DNA of 64,000 bases. Source: Mangrovimonas yunxiaonensis. GTDB lineage: Bacteria > Bacteroidota > Bacteroidia > Flavobacteriales > Flavobacteriaceae. The stretch lies in assembly GCF_000733475.1 (NCBI RefSeq), contig NZ_JPFK01000002.1, positions 199,501 through 263,500 on the forward strand. Direction: 5' to 3'. Positions 35,761 through 44,560 of this stretch are shown piece by piece. The notes beneath the pieces were generated by a model, which ran no database searches, was not told where the DNA came from, and saw only the letters and a program-made list of their open reading frames with translations. The translations under genes were made by a program, and so were the position numbers. How positions within the stretch are numbered: position 1 is the first letter of the stretch; the number at the start of each line of letters is the position of its first letter.

Positions 35761-36167
35761 ATTAAGTACAAAGCTAAAAGCTATGCACAGATTTGAAGAA
35801 CTAAAAATATGGCAAAAAGCAATGAATATAACTGAAAATTGCTACAGAGTCACAGAAGGTTTTCCTACTGAAGAAAAATACGGATTAGTTTCTCAATTAA
35901 GAAGAAGTGCTGTTTCTATTCCTTCAAATATTGCCGAAGGTGTAGGTAGAAATTCAAATAGAGAATTTAAGCAGTTTTTAGGTATAGCTAACGGATCATC
36001 GTTCGAATTACTAACTCAATTATATTTATCAAAAAGACTAAAACTTATAAAAGAAGAAAGTGTAAGACCAATAATTAATGAAGTCGTAGAAATTACAAAA
36101 ATGAATTACTCGCTTCAAAAATCACTAAAAAAGTCTTAATACTTGATACTAAAACCTTAATACTAAA
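35761..36167 (+). repeat. Repeat-bounded cassette carrying the four-helix-bundle gene
   Basis: The left end is ATTAAGTACAAAG (35761-35773). The right end (36135-36167) starts CTTAATACTTGATAC and ends CTTAATACTAAA, two bases before the thiolase ATG. The same left and right sequences recur at 37380-37392 and 37421-37453 between the next two operon genes (30 of 33 bases identical on the right) without a gene between them. Confidence 0.6.
35783..36139 (+). CDS. Four-helix-bundle protein (S23/IVS family)
   Basis: A 118-residue protein: MHRFEELKIWQKAMNITENC, EKYGLVSQLRRSAVSIPSNI, AEGVGRNSNREFKQFLGIAN and GSSFELLTQL are the signature of the family first found in 23S rRNA intervening sequences and related to the accessory protein Avd of diversity-generating retroelements. 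These proteins form pentameric four-helix barrels and bind nucleic acid; the cellular role is unknown. Here it is not in an rRNA gene but between fadN-type and thiolase genes, inside a repeat-bounded cassette, and its sequence is more AT-rich than its neighbours. Its stop codon lies in the right-hand repeat. It probably has nothing to do with fatty acid oxidation and may be a mobile passenger. Confidence 0.92.
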   Translation: MHRFEELKIWQKAMNITENCYRVTEGFPTEEKYGLVSQLRRSAVSIPSNIAEGVGRNSNREFKQFLGIANGSSFELLTQLYLSKRLKLIKEESVRPIINEVVEITKMNYSLQKSLKKS

Positions 36168-36169
36168 TT

Positions 36170-37360
36170 ATGAAAACGGCATATATAGTAAAAGCATACA
36201 GAACAGCTGTTGGAAAAGCTCCAAAAGGACTGTTTCGTTTTAAAAGAACCGACGAACTGGCAGCCGAAACCATCAAATACATGATGAAAGAACTGCCCAA
36301 CCTTGATCCCAAACGCATAGACGATGTTATTGTAGGAAATGCCATGCCAGAAGGGGCACAAGGTCTTAATATGGGACGCTTAATTTCCTTAATGGGCTTA
36401 GATATTGTAGATGTGCCTGGTGTAACTGTAAACCGGTTTTGTTCCTCAGGAATTGAAACCATCGCTATGGCTTCAGCTAAAATACAAGCTGGTATGGCCG
36501 ATTGCATTATTGCTGGCGGAGCCGAAAGTATGAGTGCTGTACCCATGACAGGCTTTAAACCCGAGTTAAATTACGACACTGTAAAAGCTGGCCACGAAGA
36601 TTACTATTGGGGCATGGGTAATACCGCCGAAGCTGTCGCCAACCAATTTAACGTCTCTCGCGAAGATCAAGACGAGTTTGCCTACAATTCGCACATGAAA
36701 GCCCTAAAAGCACAAGCAGAAGACCGTTTTCAAGATCAAATTGTACCAATTACCGTAGAGCAAACCTATATTGACGACAACGGAAAAAAGGCCACAAAAA
36801 GTTATACCGTGACCAAAGACGAAGGCCCACGAAAAGGAACAAACATAGAAGCCTTAGCAAAACTACGCCCTGTCTTTGCTCAAGGCGGAAGCGTAACCGC
36901 TGGTAACTCCTCGCAAATGAGTGATGGTGCCGCCTTTGTAATGGTCATGAGCGAAGCTATGGTAAAAGAATTAGGCCTTGAGCCTATTGCTCGCTTGGTA
37001 AGTTATGCTGCCGCTGGTGTACCACCTCGTATTATGGGAATTGGTCCTGTAAAGGCCATACCAAAAGCCTTGGCGCAAGCCAATTTAAAACAAAACGATT
37101 TAGAGCTTATCGAATTAAATGAAGCTTTTGCTTCGCAATCGTTAGCCGTTATTCGTGAGTTGGACTTAAACCCAGATATTATAAACGTAAACGGTGGTGC
37201 TATTGCACTTGGTCATCCGTTAGGCTGTACGGGAACCAAACTATCTGTACAACTGTTTGATGAGATGCGCAAACGCAATATGACGGGTAAATATGGTGCC
37301 GTAACCATGTGTGTGGGTACTGGACAAGGTGCTTGTGGAATTTTTGAATTTTTAAACTAA
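36170..37360 (+). CDS. Acetyl-CoA acyltransferase (3-ketoacyl-CoA thiolase)
   Basis: A 396-residue thiolase completing the beta-oxidation cycle by cleaving 3-ketoacyl-CoA. The nucleophilic cysteine is Cys91 in VNRFCSSGIETIA, the second-site motif NEAFASQSLAV, the His motif NVNGGAIALGHPLGCTG near residue 345 and the C-terminal CVGTGQGACG near residue 380, all as in FadA. It is the thiolase partner of the FadN-type protein upstream. Its start codon directly follows the right end of the repeat cassette. Confidence 0.95.
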   Translation: MKTAYIVKAYRTAVGKAPKGLFRFKRTDELAAETIKYMMKELPNLDPKRIDDVIVGNAMPEGAQGLNMGRLISLMGLDIVDVPGVTVNRFCSSGIETIAMASAKIQAGMADCIIAGGAESMSAVPMTGFKPELNYDTVKAGHEDYYWGMGNTAEAVANQFNVSREDQDEFAYNSHMKALKAQAEDRFQDQIVPITVEQTYIDDNGKKATKSYTVTKDEGPRKGTNIEALAKLRPVFAQGGSVTAGNSSQMSDGAAFVMVMSEAMVKELGLEPIARLVSYAAAGVPPRIMGIGPVKAIPKALAQANLKQNDLELIELNEAFASQSLAVIRELDLNPDIINVNGGAIALGHPLGCTGTKLSVQLFDEMRKRNMTGKYGAVTMCVGTGQGACGIFEFLN

Positions 37361-37376
37361 TTAGAACAAAGATGTA

Positions 37377-37453
37377 AGTATTAAGTACAAAGAGAATAAA
37401 CGCAACAAAATTTCTTCACACTTAATACTTGATACAAAATACTTAATACTAAA
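37377..37453 (+). repeat. Gene-free second copy of the cassette ends
   Basis: This intergenic region carries the same left (37380-37392) and right (37421-37453) repeat sequences as the cassette 1.6 kb upstream, only 28 bases apart. Its outer ends also form a perfect 11-bp inverted repeat, AGTATTAAGTA (37377-37387) and TACTTAATACT (37440-37450). It ends three bases before the acyl-CoA dehydrogenase ATG. Confidence 0.6.
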
Positions 37454-37456
37454 AAA

Positions 37457-39259
37457 ATGGAAGCAACAGAAAAAGATATTTTACGCGGCGGTCAATTCTT
37501 AGTAAAAGAAACCAACTGCGAAGACGTATTCACTCCTGAAGATTTTTCAGAAGAACAACAAATGATGCGCGACTCGGTTATTGAATTTAACGACCGAAAA
37601 ATAATTGCCAACAGAGAGCGTTTTGAAAATAAAGACTATGCTTTTACCGAAGAATGTATGAGAGAAGCCGGAGAAATGGGCTTTTTAAGTGTCGCTGTTC
37701 CTGAAGAATATGGCGGCATGGGAATGGGCTTTGTTTCAACCATGTTGGTATGCGATTATATCTCTAGTGGAACGGGATCGTTTAGTACGGCTTTTGGTGC
37801 ACACACAGGAATTGGCACAATGCCTATTACACTTTATGGTACCGAAGCGCAAAAACAAAAATACGTTCCAAAACTAGCTTCTGGCGAATGGTTTGGCGCA
37901 TACTGTTTAACCGAACCTGGCGCTGGTAGCGATGCGAATTCAGGAAAAACAACAGCAAAATTATCTGATGATGGTAAACACTACCTCATTAACGGACAAA
38001 AAATGTGGATTTCAAATGCTGGCTTCTGTAACCTTTTTATTGTGTTTGCCCGCATTGAAGACGACCAATACATTACAGGTTTTATTGTTGAAAACAACCC
38101 AGAAAATGGTATTACACTAGGCGAAGAAGAACATAAATTAGGTATTCGCGCTAGTTCTACACGTCAAGTATTCTTTAACGACACCAAAGTACCTGTTGAA
38201 AATATGTTATCGGAACGCGGTAATGGTTTTAAAATTGCTATGAATGCTTTAAACGTGGGGCGTATTAAATTAGCTGCAGCTTGTCTGGATTCGCAACGTC
38301 GTATTACCACAACAGGTGTGCAATATGCTAATGAGCGTAAACAGTTTAAAACCCCAATTTCAGAATTTGGTGCCATAAAATCAAAAATAGCCGAAATGGC
38401 GACCAATGCTTATGTTGGCGAATCGGCAAGTTATCGTGCTGCAAAAAATATTGAAGACCGCATTGCTATTCGTTTAGCAGAAGGTAATAGCCATCAAGAA
38501 GCCGAACTAAAAGGTGTAGAAGAATATGCTATTGAATGTTCTATTTTAAAAGTAGCTGTTTCAGAAGATGTTCAAAATTGTGCCGATGAAGGTATTCAAA
38601 TTTTTGGCGGTATGGGCTTCTCTGAAGATACCCCAATGGAAGCTGCTTGGCGTGATGCTCGTATTGCAAGAATTTACGAAGGTACTAACGAAATTAACCG
38701 TATGCTTTCGGTAGGTATGCTTGTTAAAAAAGCTATGAAAGGTCACGTTGATTTATTAGGTCCAGCCATGTCTGTAAAAGATGAATTAATGGGTATCCCT
38801 TCTTTTGATATTCCAGATTATTCTGAATTGTTTACAGAAGAAAAAGACATGATTGCCAAACTTAAAAAAGTATTCTTGATGGTTGCTGGTGCTGCTGTTC
38901 AAAAATTTGGCCCAGAATTGGAACAACACCAACAATTAATGATGGCGGCTTCAAATATCTTGATAGAAATTTACATGGCTGAATCGGCTATTTTAAGAAC
39001 CGAAAAGAATGCCAAACGTTTTGGTGAAGACAAGCAAAAAGAGCAAATTGCTATGGCCAAACTATACTTGTTTAATGCCGTTGAACTGGTTAAGAAAAAC
39101 GGCATGGAAGGCATTATTTCCTTCACCGAAGGCGATGAGCAAAAAATGATGCTTATGGGGCTAAAACGCTTTACAAAATACACCAACTACCCTAATGTAG
39201 TTGCCCTGCGAAATGTTATTGCAGAAAAAGTTAAATCTGAAAATAAGTACAGTTTTTAG
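37457..39259 (+). CDS. Acyl-CoA dehydrogenase
   Basis: A 600-residue FAD enzyme for the first oxidation of beta-oxidation. It has the family signatures WFGAYCLTEPGAGSDANSGK near residue 145 and QNCADEGIQIFGGMGFSEDT near residue 375, the latter close to GTNEINRMLSVGMLV. The length (long C-terminal extension, about 170 residues beyond the usual 380) is that of the FadE-like/VLCAD type found in Bacillus and Bacteroidota operons with FadN and FadA. It ends the operon with a strong terminator. Its codon use, like that of the thiolase, is plainer than that of some neighbours. Confidence 0.94.
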   Translation: MEATEKDILRGGQFLVKETNCEDVFTPEDFSEEQQMMRDSVIEFNDRKIIANRERFENKDYAFTEECMREAGEMGFLSVAVPEEYGGMGMGFVSTMLVCDYISSGTGSFSTAFGAHTGIGTMPITLYGTEAQKQKYVPKLASGEWFGAYCLTEPGAGSDANSGKTTAKLSDDGKHYLINGQKMWISNAGFCNLFIVFARIEDDQYITGFIVENNPENGITLGEEEHKLGIRASSTRQVFFNDTKVPVENMLSERGNGFKIAMNALNVGRIKLAAACLDSQRRITTTGVQYANERKQFKTPISEFGAIKSKIAEMATNAYVGESASYRAAKNIEDRIAIRLAEGNSHQEAELKGVEEYAIECSILKVAVSEDVQNCADEGIQIFGGMGFSEDTPMEAAWRDARIARIYEGTNEINRMLSVGMLVKKAMKGHVDLLGPAMSVKDELMGIPSFDIPDYSELFTEEKDMIAKLKKVFLMVAGAAVQKFGPELEQHQQLMMAASNILIEIYMAESAILRTEKNAKRFGEDKQKEQIAMAKLYLFNAVELVKKNGMEGIISFTEGDEQKMMLMGLKRFTKYTNYPNVVALRNVIAEKVKSENKYSF

Positions 39260-39286
39260 GTTTACATTTAGTTAGTTTAATTGGTT

Positions 39287-39318
39287 AACACCTGTTTCAA
39301 TAGAAGCAGGTGTTTTTT
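39287..39318 (+). terminator. Terminator of the beta-oxidation operon
   Basis: AACACCTGTTTC pairs with GAAGCAGGTGTT (39287-39314, one G-T pair, four-base loop AATA), followed by six Ts. Confidence 0.85.
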
Positions 39319-39452
39319 ATTTGTATGTCATACGTCTTAAAACACAAAACACACTCCTTCCATTCGTTAAAAATTGCATAAAGAAAAGCTATCGTAAAAA
39401 CTTATTAATAGTTTTGTAAGCATTGGCCCGATAGCCGTTAAACCCATTAAAA

Positions 39453-41084
39453 ATGAAACACCTTCTATTCGTTCTATTTACATTTTGCACAATACCTTTG
39501 GTGCAAGGCCAAATACTATCGCAAAAAAACACATTTTCCAGACAAGATACCTTGCGTGGTTCTATTACACCAGAACGCGAATGGTGGGACTTAACCTATT
39601 ACCATTTAAGCGTAGATGTTTTTCCTGAGCGCAAAGCCATATCTGGAAAAAACACCATCAGGTACAAGGTATTAAAACCCCATAAGGTTTTGCAAATTGA
39701 CCTGCAACAGCTCATGCAACTAACAAAAGCCACACAAAATGGTCAAGAATTGCATATTACTCACGAAGGCAACGCCCACTTTATCACCTTAACCGAAGAG
39801 CAAAAAACAGGCGATATAAACACCTTAGAAGTAACTTACAGTGGCACCCCAAAAGAAGCGATTAATGCACCTTGGGATGGTGGGTTTTCATGGAAAACAG
39901 ATAAAAACGGTAAGCCTTTTATAGCCACCTCTAACCAAGGATTAGGCGCAAGTGTTTGGTGGCCTTGTAAAGACCATATGTACGATGAAGTAGACAGTAT
40001 GGATATAAGCGTTACCGTGCCTAAAGGCTTGATTAATGTCTCGAACGGGCGTTTAAAGCGTAAAATTGAAAACAACAACACAACCACCTTTCATTGGACG
40101 GTAAAAAACCCCATAAACAATTATGGCGTAAACGTTAACATTGGTGATTATGTGAATTTTTCTGAAGTATACCACGGCGAAAAAGGCTCGTTAGATATGG
40201 ACTACTGGGTGCTGAGCTATAATTTGGACAAAGCAAAAAAACAATTTACCGATGCCCCAAAAATGATGAAAGCCTTCGAACACTGGTTTGGCCCATACCC
40301 TTTTTACGAAGATAGCTTTAAGCTGGTGGAAGTCCCGTATTTAGGAATGGAACACCAAAGTTCGGTAACCTATGGCAATCAATATAAAAATGGCTACTTA
40401 GGAACCGACATCTCTAAAACTGGGTGGGGCTTGAAATTCGATTTTATCATTATTCACGAAGCTGGCCACGAATGGTTTGCCAACAACATAACCAATAAGG
40501 ATATTGCCGATATGTGGATTCATGAGAGTTTTACCGCCTATTCCGAAAACCTATTTTTAGATTATTATTATGGTAAAGAAGCTGCCAGCGCCTATGTTAT
40601 AGGAACTAGAGCTTCTATTAAAAACGATGTCCCTATCATTGGCGTGTACCATGTAAACCACGAAGGCTCTGGCGATATGTATTATAAAGGCGCCAACATG
40701 TTACATACGCTTCGACAACTTATTGAAAATGACGAAAAATGGCGACAAATTTTAAGAGGCTTAAACCGCACTTTTTATCATCAAACAGTCTCTACGGAAC
40801 AGATTGAAAATTATATCAGCCAACAAACAGGTATCGATTTAACAGAATTCTTCAATCAGTATTTAAGAACCACTAAAATCCCGACCTTAGAATACAGCAT
40901 TAAAAACGGACAACTAAAATACCGTTGGACCACTATTGTTGAGAATTTCGATATGCCCATTATAATGCATATTGATGGGAAAACACAATGGGTATTTCCT
41001 AACAGCCAATGGAAAACCATGCCTATAAAAGGCAATAGCATTAAAATAGATCCTAACTTTTACGTTTATGCTAAACAGCTATAA
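39453..41084 (+). CDS. M1-family metallopeptidase, exported
   Basis: A 543-residue zinc aminopeptidase-like protein with signal peptide MKHLLFVLFTFCTIPLVQGQ. Zinc ligands are His335 and His339 of HEAGH and Glu358 of WIHESFTAYSE; the substrate motif GMEHQSSV corresponds to GAMEN. The M1 N-terminal beta domain includes EREWWDLTYYHLSVDVFPER. The C-terminal ARM-like domain is short, so it may act on oligopeptides in the periplasm or outside the cell. A perfect TAGTTTTG (39409-39416) could be the -7 element of its promoter, leaving a leader of about 30 bases. It is a single gene with a strong convergent terminator. Confidence 0.92.
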   Translation: MKHLLFVLFTFCTIPLVQGQILSQKNTFSRQDTLRGSITPEREWWDLTYYHLSVDVFPERKAISGKNTIRYKVLKPHKVLQIDLQQLMQLTKATQNGQELHITHEGNAHFITLTEEQKTGDINTLEVTYSGTPKEAINAPWDGGFSWKTDKNGKPFIATSNQGLGASVWWPCKDHMYDEVDSMDISVTVPKGLINVSNGRLKRKIENNNTTTFHWTVKNPINNYGVNVNIGDYVNFSEVYHGEKGSLDMDYWVLSYNLDKAKKQFTDAPKMMKAFEHWFGPYPFYEDSFKLVEVPYLGMEHQSSVTYGNQYKNGYLGTDISKTGWGLKFDFIIIHEAGHEWFANNITNKDIADMWIHESFTAYSENLFLDYYYGKEAASAYVIGTRASIKNDVPIIGVYHVNHEGSGDMYYKGANMLHTLRQLIENDEKWRQILRGLNRTFYHQTVSTEQIENYISQQTGIDLTEFFNQYLRTTKIPTLEYSIKNGQLKYRWTTIVENFDMPIIMHIDGKTQWVFPNSQWKTMPIKGNSIKIDPNFYVYAKQL

Positions 41085-41085
41085 A

Positions 41086-41130
41086 ACATAAGGTTGGTTA
41101 TTAAAAACACTTCAATAACCAACCTTATGT
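41086..41130 (+). terminator. Perfect 17-bp stem between convergent genes
   Basis: ACATAAGGTTGGTTATT (41086-41102) and AATAACCAACCTTATGT (41114-41130) form a perfect stem with an 11-base loop, followed by a T-rich run; it separates the peptidase and fnr-like genes. Confidence 0.7.
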
Positions 41131-41145
41131 AATTTTATAATAAGT

Positions 41146-41823
41146 TTACTCAACGCGTTTTAGGGCTTCAACATCCTCTAAAGTAATGTACTTTCCTTCG
41201 GTAGAAATAAGACCTTCTTTTTTAAATTGCGACAAAATACGAATAGCAGACTCTGTTGCCGTTCCCACAATATTGGCATAATCTTCTCTGGAAAGCACGA
41301 TGTTTAGGCTGCCTTTTTCATCTGTTCCAAAATTGTCGTAAAGGTACAACAGGGTTTCGGCCATACGCTGCTTAACCGATTTCTGGGCCATATCGACAAT
41401 TACATTATCGGCTGTCCTAAGATCCTCGGCCATGTCCTTAAGCATATCCATCGAAAAGTCGATGTTATTCTTCAGATCGTAAATAATTTCCTGTTTGGGT
41501 ATAAAACACACCTCCATATCGTTTACCGCAACGGCTCTTAGGTTTGTTGGCTCATCAGAAATTAAAGACCGCTGTCCCAGCAAATCCCCTTTAACCACAA
41601 GCTTAAGAATCTGGTCTTTGCCATTGGCGCTTAATTTAGACAGCTTGCAGACACCGTCTTTAATACAATACACCCCGTTAATGTTCTCGCCTTCATCAAA
41701 AATAATCTCGCCCTTATTAACAGTTTTGGTTGTTTTACAGCCCGACAGTCTAATTAAATCGTCCTTTCGTAATGTTTTCAAGGAATTAAATTGCCGAATA
41801 ATACATTGTTCACACTTACTCAT
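41146..41823 (-). CDS. Crp/Fnr-family transcriptional regulator, Fnr-like
   Basis: A 225-residue protein: N-terminal Cys4 and Cys7 (MSKCEQC) and further cysteines 29, 53 and 59, a cyclic-nucleotide-binding-fold domain (FDEGENINGVYCIKDGVCKL) and a C-terminal winged helix (LSREDYANIVGTATESAIRI followed by LSQFKKEGLI). The two close cysteines plus others could hold an oxygen-sensitive iron-sulphur cluster, as in Fnr. The longer frame to 41976 runs through the divergent gene's promoter and is rejected; ATG at 41823 is the start. The three ATGA-N6-TCAT palindromes before ccoI, ccoS and hemN are its likely targets. A TATTTTTA element (41844-41851) may serve this gene, with the shared palindrome just upstream. 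Confidence 0.9.
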   Translation of the reverse strand: MSKCEQCIIRQFNSLKTLRKDDLIRLSGCKTTKTVNKGEIIFDEGENINGVYCIKDGVCKLSKLSANGKDQILKLVVKGDLLGQRSLISDEPTNLRAVAVNDMEVCFIPKQEIIYDLKNNIDFSMDMLKDMAEDLRTADNVIVDMAQKSVKQRMAETLLYLYDNFGTDEKGSLNIVLSREDYANIVGTATESAIRILSQFKKEGLISTEGKYITLEDVEALKRVE

Positions 41824-41859
41824 ACCTATTTTTAAGTCGGTTGTAAAAATACGTAAAAC

Positions 41860-41903
41860 ATGACATATATCATATTTATTAGTTGTACTTTTTACAACTT
41901 TTG
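41860..41903 (+). promoter_or_regulatory. Fnr-type palindrome and promoter of ccoI
   Basis: ATGACATATATCAT at 41860-41873 (centre 41866.5) lies 29.5 bases before an AACTTTTG -7-like element (41896-41903). It sits between the divergent fnr-like and ccoI genes and could regulate both. Confidence 0.6.
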
Positions 41904-41926
41904 TAGCAGGTAAATGAGCAAATATT

Positions 41927-44299
41927 ATGGGGCATAAAAATTGTTTCCATTGTGGTGATTCTTGTAAGAATGACACCCTTTTTTTTGATGATAAGTACTT
42001 TTGCTGTAATGGCTGTAAGACCGTATATGAGATTTTCTCTGAAAACGACCTTACATGTTATTACGATATGCAGCAGTCGCCCGGTGCAACACCAAAAGAG
42101 GTTGAGGGCAAATACGATTTCCTGTCTAACAAGAACATAATAGACAAACTTACCGAGTTTAACGATGGCAACACCCAAATTGTTACTCTAACCATCCCGC
42201 ACATACACTGTAGCTCGTGCATATGGGTGTTAGAAAACCTTAACAAACTTAACAAAGGGGTAACCGCATCTCAAGTTAACTTTGGAAAAAAAACCATTCA
42301 TATTACCTATAAGGCCAATGTTATTTCGTTAAAGGATTTGGTCTTGCTTTTAAGCCGTATAGGCTACGAACCCTATATTTCCTTAGAGGACTACAATACG
42401 GGCAAAAGCACCATAAACAGAACGCTTATTTACAAACTAGGCATTGCCGGTTTTGCCTTTGGAAATGTGATGTTCCTCTCGTTTCCGGAATATTTTGAGC
42501 TAGAAGAATACTGGCTAGAACAATACAAGCATTTGTTTAGGTGGTTGATGTTTGGGTTTTCGCTACCCGTGGTGTTTTACGCCGGGAAAGATTATTTTAC
42601 TTCGGCCTACAAAGGGTTAAAATCTAAAATCCTTAATATAGATGTGCCTATAGCCCTAGGACTTTTAGTGCTGTTTGTAAGAAGCACCATTGAAATCATG
42701 TTCGATCTGGGGTCTGGGTTTTTCGACAGCCTTACCGGCTTGGTTTTCTTTTTACTGCTAGGAAAATTTTTCCAACAAAAAACCTACGCCTTCCTTTCTT
42801 TTGAACGGGATTATAAATCGTACTTTCCCATTGCTGTTACCAAACTGGCCAATGGTACCGAAACGCCTATACAGGTATACGACATAAAAAAGGGCGACCG
42901 CCTTTTAATTCGGAATGAAGAATTAATTCCCGTTGATGGCATCCTTATTAACGGCAATGCCAATATAGATTACAGCTTTGTTACAGGAGAATCGCAAGCT
43001 GTTAAAAAGCAATCTGGCGACAAACTTTTTGCTGGTGGCAAACAAACTACGGGTAGCATGGAAATGGAAGCCCTAAAATCTGTTGAGCAAAGCTACCTAA
43101 CCCAATTATGGAGCAACGATGTTTTTAATACCAATAAGGAAGATAAGTTTACCACCCTTACCAACACCATTAGTAAACGCTTTACCATTGCTGTGCTTAG
43201 CATCGCCATAGTAGCTACACTGTATTGGCTGTTTACCGATGCATCAAAGGCCATGAACGTGTTTACGGCTGTGCTAATTATTGCTTGCCCTTGCGCCATT
43301 GCCTTGGCGGCTCCTTTTACCTTAGGTAACATGCTTCGTATTTTTGGCAAATTGAAATTCTACATTAAAAACGCTTCGGTAATTGAGCAATTGGCGCAAA
43401 TAAACACCATTATTTTCGATAAGACCGGAACCATAACCTCCAACAAGCAAACGCAGGTATCCTATTCCGGAACACAGCTTTCTGCATCTGAAGAGGTGCT
43501 TTTAAAAAGTACCTTACGAAGCTCTAACCACCCCCTTAGTAGAGCGTTGTACGATATTTTAGACCAGCATAACATTGTTTCCCTAAACCGTTACGAAGAG
43601 CATTTAGGGCAAGGCCTTTATGGCACCCATGGCAATAACAGCATAAAAATTGGCTCGGCAAGCTTTGTGGGGCAACCACAAACTACAGCAGAATTAAGCA
43701 CCGCGGTGCATATAAGCACCAACAACACCTACAAAGGAAAATACACATTTTATAATGCCTACAGGAAAGGACTCTCTAAATTATTCCACAAGCTAAAGCC
43801 AGATTACGACCTAGCCATTTTGTCGGGAGACAACAATAGTGAGCAGGAAAACCTAAAAAAGTTGCTCCCTTCAAAAACAAAGCTTATTTTTAACCAAAAG
43901 CCTGATGATAAATTGGATTATATAAAATACCATCAAAGTGAAGGAGCTAAAGTGCTTATGGTAGGCGACGGATTAAACGATGCGGGAGCCTTGGCACAAA
44001 GCGATGTAGGTATAGCCATTTCAGAAAATATTAATGTGTTTTCGCCGGCATGCGATGCTATTTTAGATGCTTCTAAGCTTAACCAGTTATACGCTTACAT
44101 AAAAGCATCACAATCGGCTATAAAAATCATAAAATGGAGTTTTGTTTTTTCCTTATGTTATAACCTTATCGGCCTTTATTTTGCTGTAACCGGCCAATTA
44201 ATGCCAGTTATTGCAGCTATTTTAATGCCTTTAAGCTCTATTAGTATTGTCGTTTTTACTACGGTAGCGACCAATATTTTAGGAAAAAAACTAAACTAA
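41927..44299 (+). CDS. ccoI: CcoI-type copper-transporting P-type ATPase
   Basis: A 790-residue P1B-type ATPase that supplies copper to the cbb3 oxidase. The N-terminus has a cysteine-rich YHS-like zinc-ribbon region (CFHCGDSCK, CCNGCKTVYE) characteristic of CcoI/FixI, then a metal-binding domain with HIHCSSC (Cys95, Cys98). Membrane helices follow, with CPC in IIACPCAIALAAPF near residue 453, the phosphorylation motif DKTGTITS near 500 and GDGLNDAGAL near 685. It is followed 74 bases later by ccoS with its own Fnr site. The Fnr-type palindrome in front of it suggests induction at low oxygen. Confidence 0.93.
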   Translation: MGHKNCFHCGDSCKNDTLFFDDKYFCCNGCKTVYEIFSENDLTCYYDMQQSPGATPKEVEGKYDFLSNKNIIDKLTEFNDGNTQIVTLTIPHIHCSSCIWVLENLNKLNKGVTASQVNFGKKTIHITYKANVISLKDLVLLLSRIGYEPYISLEDYNTGKSTINRTLIYKLGIAGFAFGNVMFLSFPEYFELEEYWLEQYKHLFRWLMFGFSLPVVFYAGKDYFTSAYKGLKSKILNIDVPIALGLLVLFVRSTIEIMFDLGSGFFDSLTGLVFFLLLGKFFQQKTYAFLSFERDYKSYFPIAVTKLANGTETPIQVYDIKKGDRLLIRNEELIPVDGILINGNANIDYSFVTGESQAVKKQSGDKLFAGGKQTTGSMEMEALKSVEQSYLTQLWSNDVFNTNKEDKFTTLTNTISKRFTIAVLSIAIVATLYWLFTDASKAMNVFTAVLIIACPCAIALAAPFTLGNMLRIFGKLKFYIKNASVIEQLAQINTIIFDKTGTITSNKQTQVSYSGTQLSASEEVLLKSTLRSSNHPLSRALYDILDQHNIVSLNRYEEHLGQGLYGTHGNNSIKIGSASFVGQPQTTAELSTAVHISTNNTYKGKYTFYNAYRKGLSKLFHKLKPDYDLAILSGDNNSEQENLKKLLPSKTKLIFNQKPDDKLDYIKYHQSEGAKVLMVGDGLNDAGALAQSDVGIAISENINVFSPACDAILDASKLNQLYAYIKASQSAIKIIKWSFVFSLCYNLIGLYFAVTGQLMPVIAAILMPLSSISIVVFTTVATNILGKKLN

Positions 44300-44306
44300 A
44301 ATAAGG

Positions 44307-44353
44307 AACATGATTTTTATCATGTTTTAAAAATAAGTGCCATTGTAATTTTG
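44307..44353 (+). promoter_or_regulatory. Fnr-type palindrome and promoter of the cco operon
   Basis: AACATGAT and ATCATGTT (44307-44326) are a perfect palindrome around TTTT, centred at 44316.5. A perfect TAATTTTG (44346-44353) lies 29.5 bases downstream of the centre, the same distance as at ccoI and hemN. Confidence 0.75.
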
Positions 44354-44372
44354 AACCATAACTTCAATAGGT

Positions 44373-44555
44373 ATGAGTGTTATATATATTCTATTAGCAA
44401 TAAGCATAATAGTAGCTATCGTGTTTTTTATCGCCTTCTTATTAGCTGTAAGAAAAGGGCAGTATGACGATAGTTACACCCCTTCGGTACGCATGCTTTT
44501 TGAAGACGAGCTGGTTACCACTAACAAAGAAACATTAACAACCGAAAACGATTAA
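44373..44555 (+). CDS. ccoS: cbb3 oxidase assembly protein CcoS
   Basis: A 60-residue single-helix membrane protein, MSVIYILLAISIIVAIVFFI, with the conserved polar tail GQYDDSYTPSVRMLFED. CcoS is needed to insert cofactors into cytochrome cbb3 oxidase. It is the first gene after the Fnr-type promoter and lies five bases before the fused CcoNO gene. Confidence 0.88.
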   Translation: MSVIYILLAISIIVAIVFFIAFLLAVRKGQYDDSYTPSVRMLFEDELVTTNKETLTTEND

Positions 44556-44560
44556 CTTTT

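Noticed and set aside
35783-36139. Four-helix-bundle gene as evidence of a 23S rRNA intervening sequence
   Set aside because: No rRNA sequence flanks it; it lies between fatty acid oxidation genes.
41824-41976. Longer N-terminus for the Fnr-like protein
   Set aside because: The extra 51 codons run through the divergent promoter and the Fnr-type site, and the ATG at 41823 gives the family-like MSKCEQC start.
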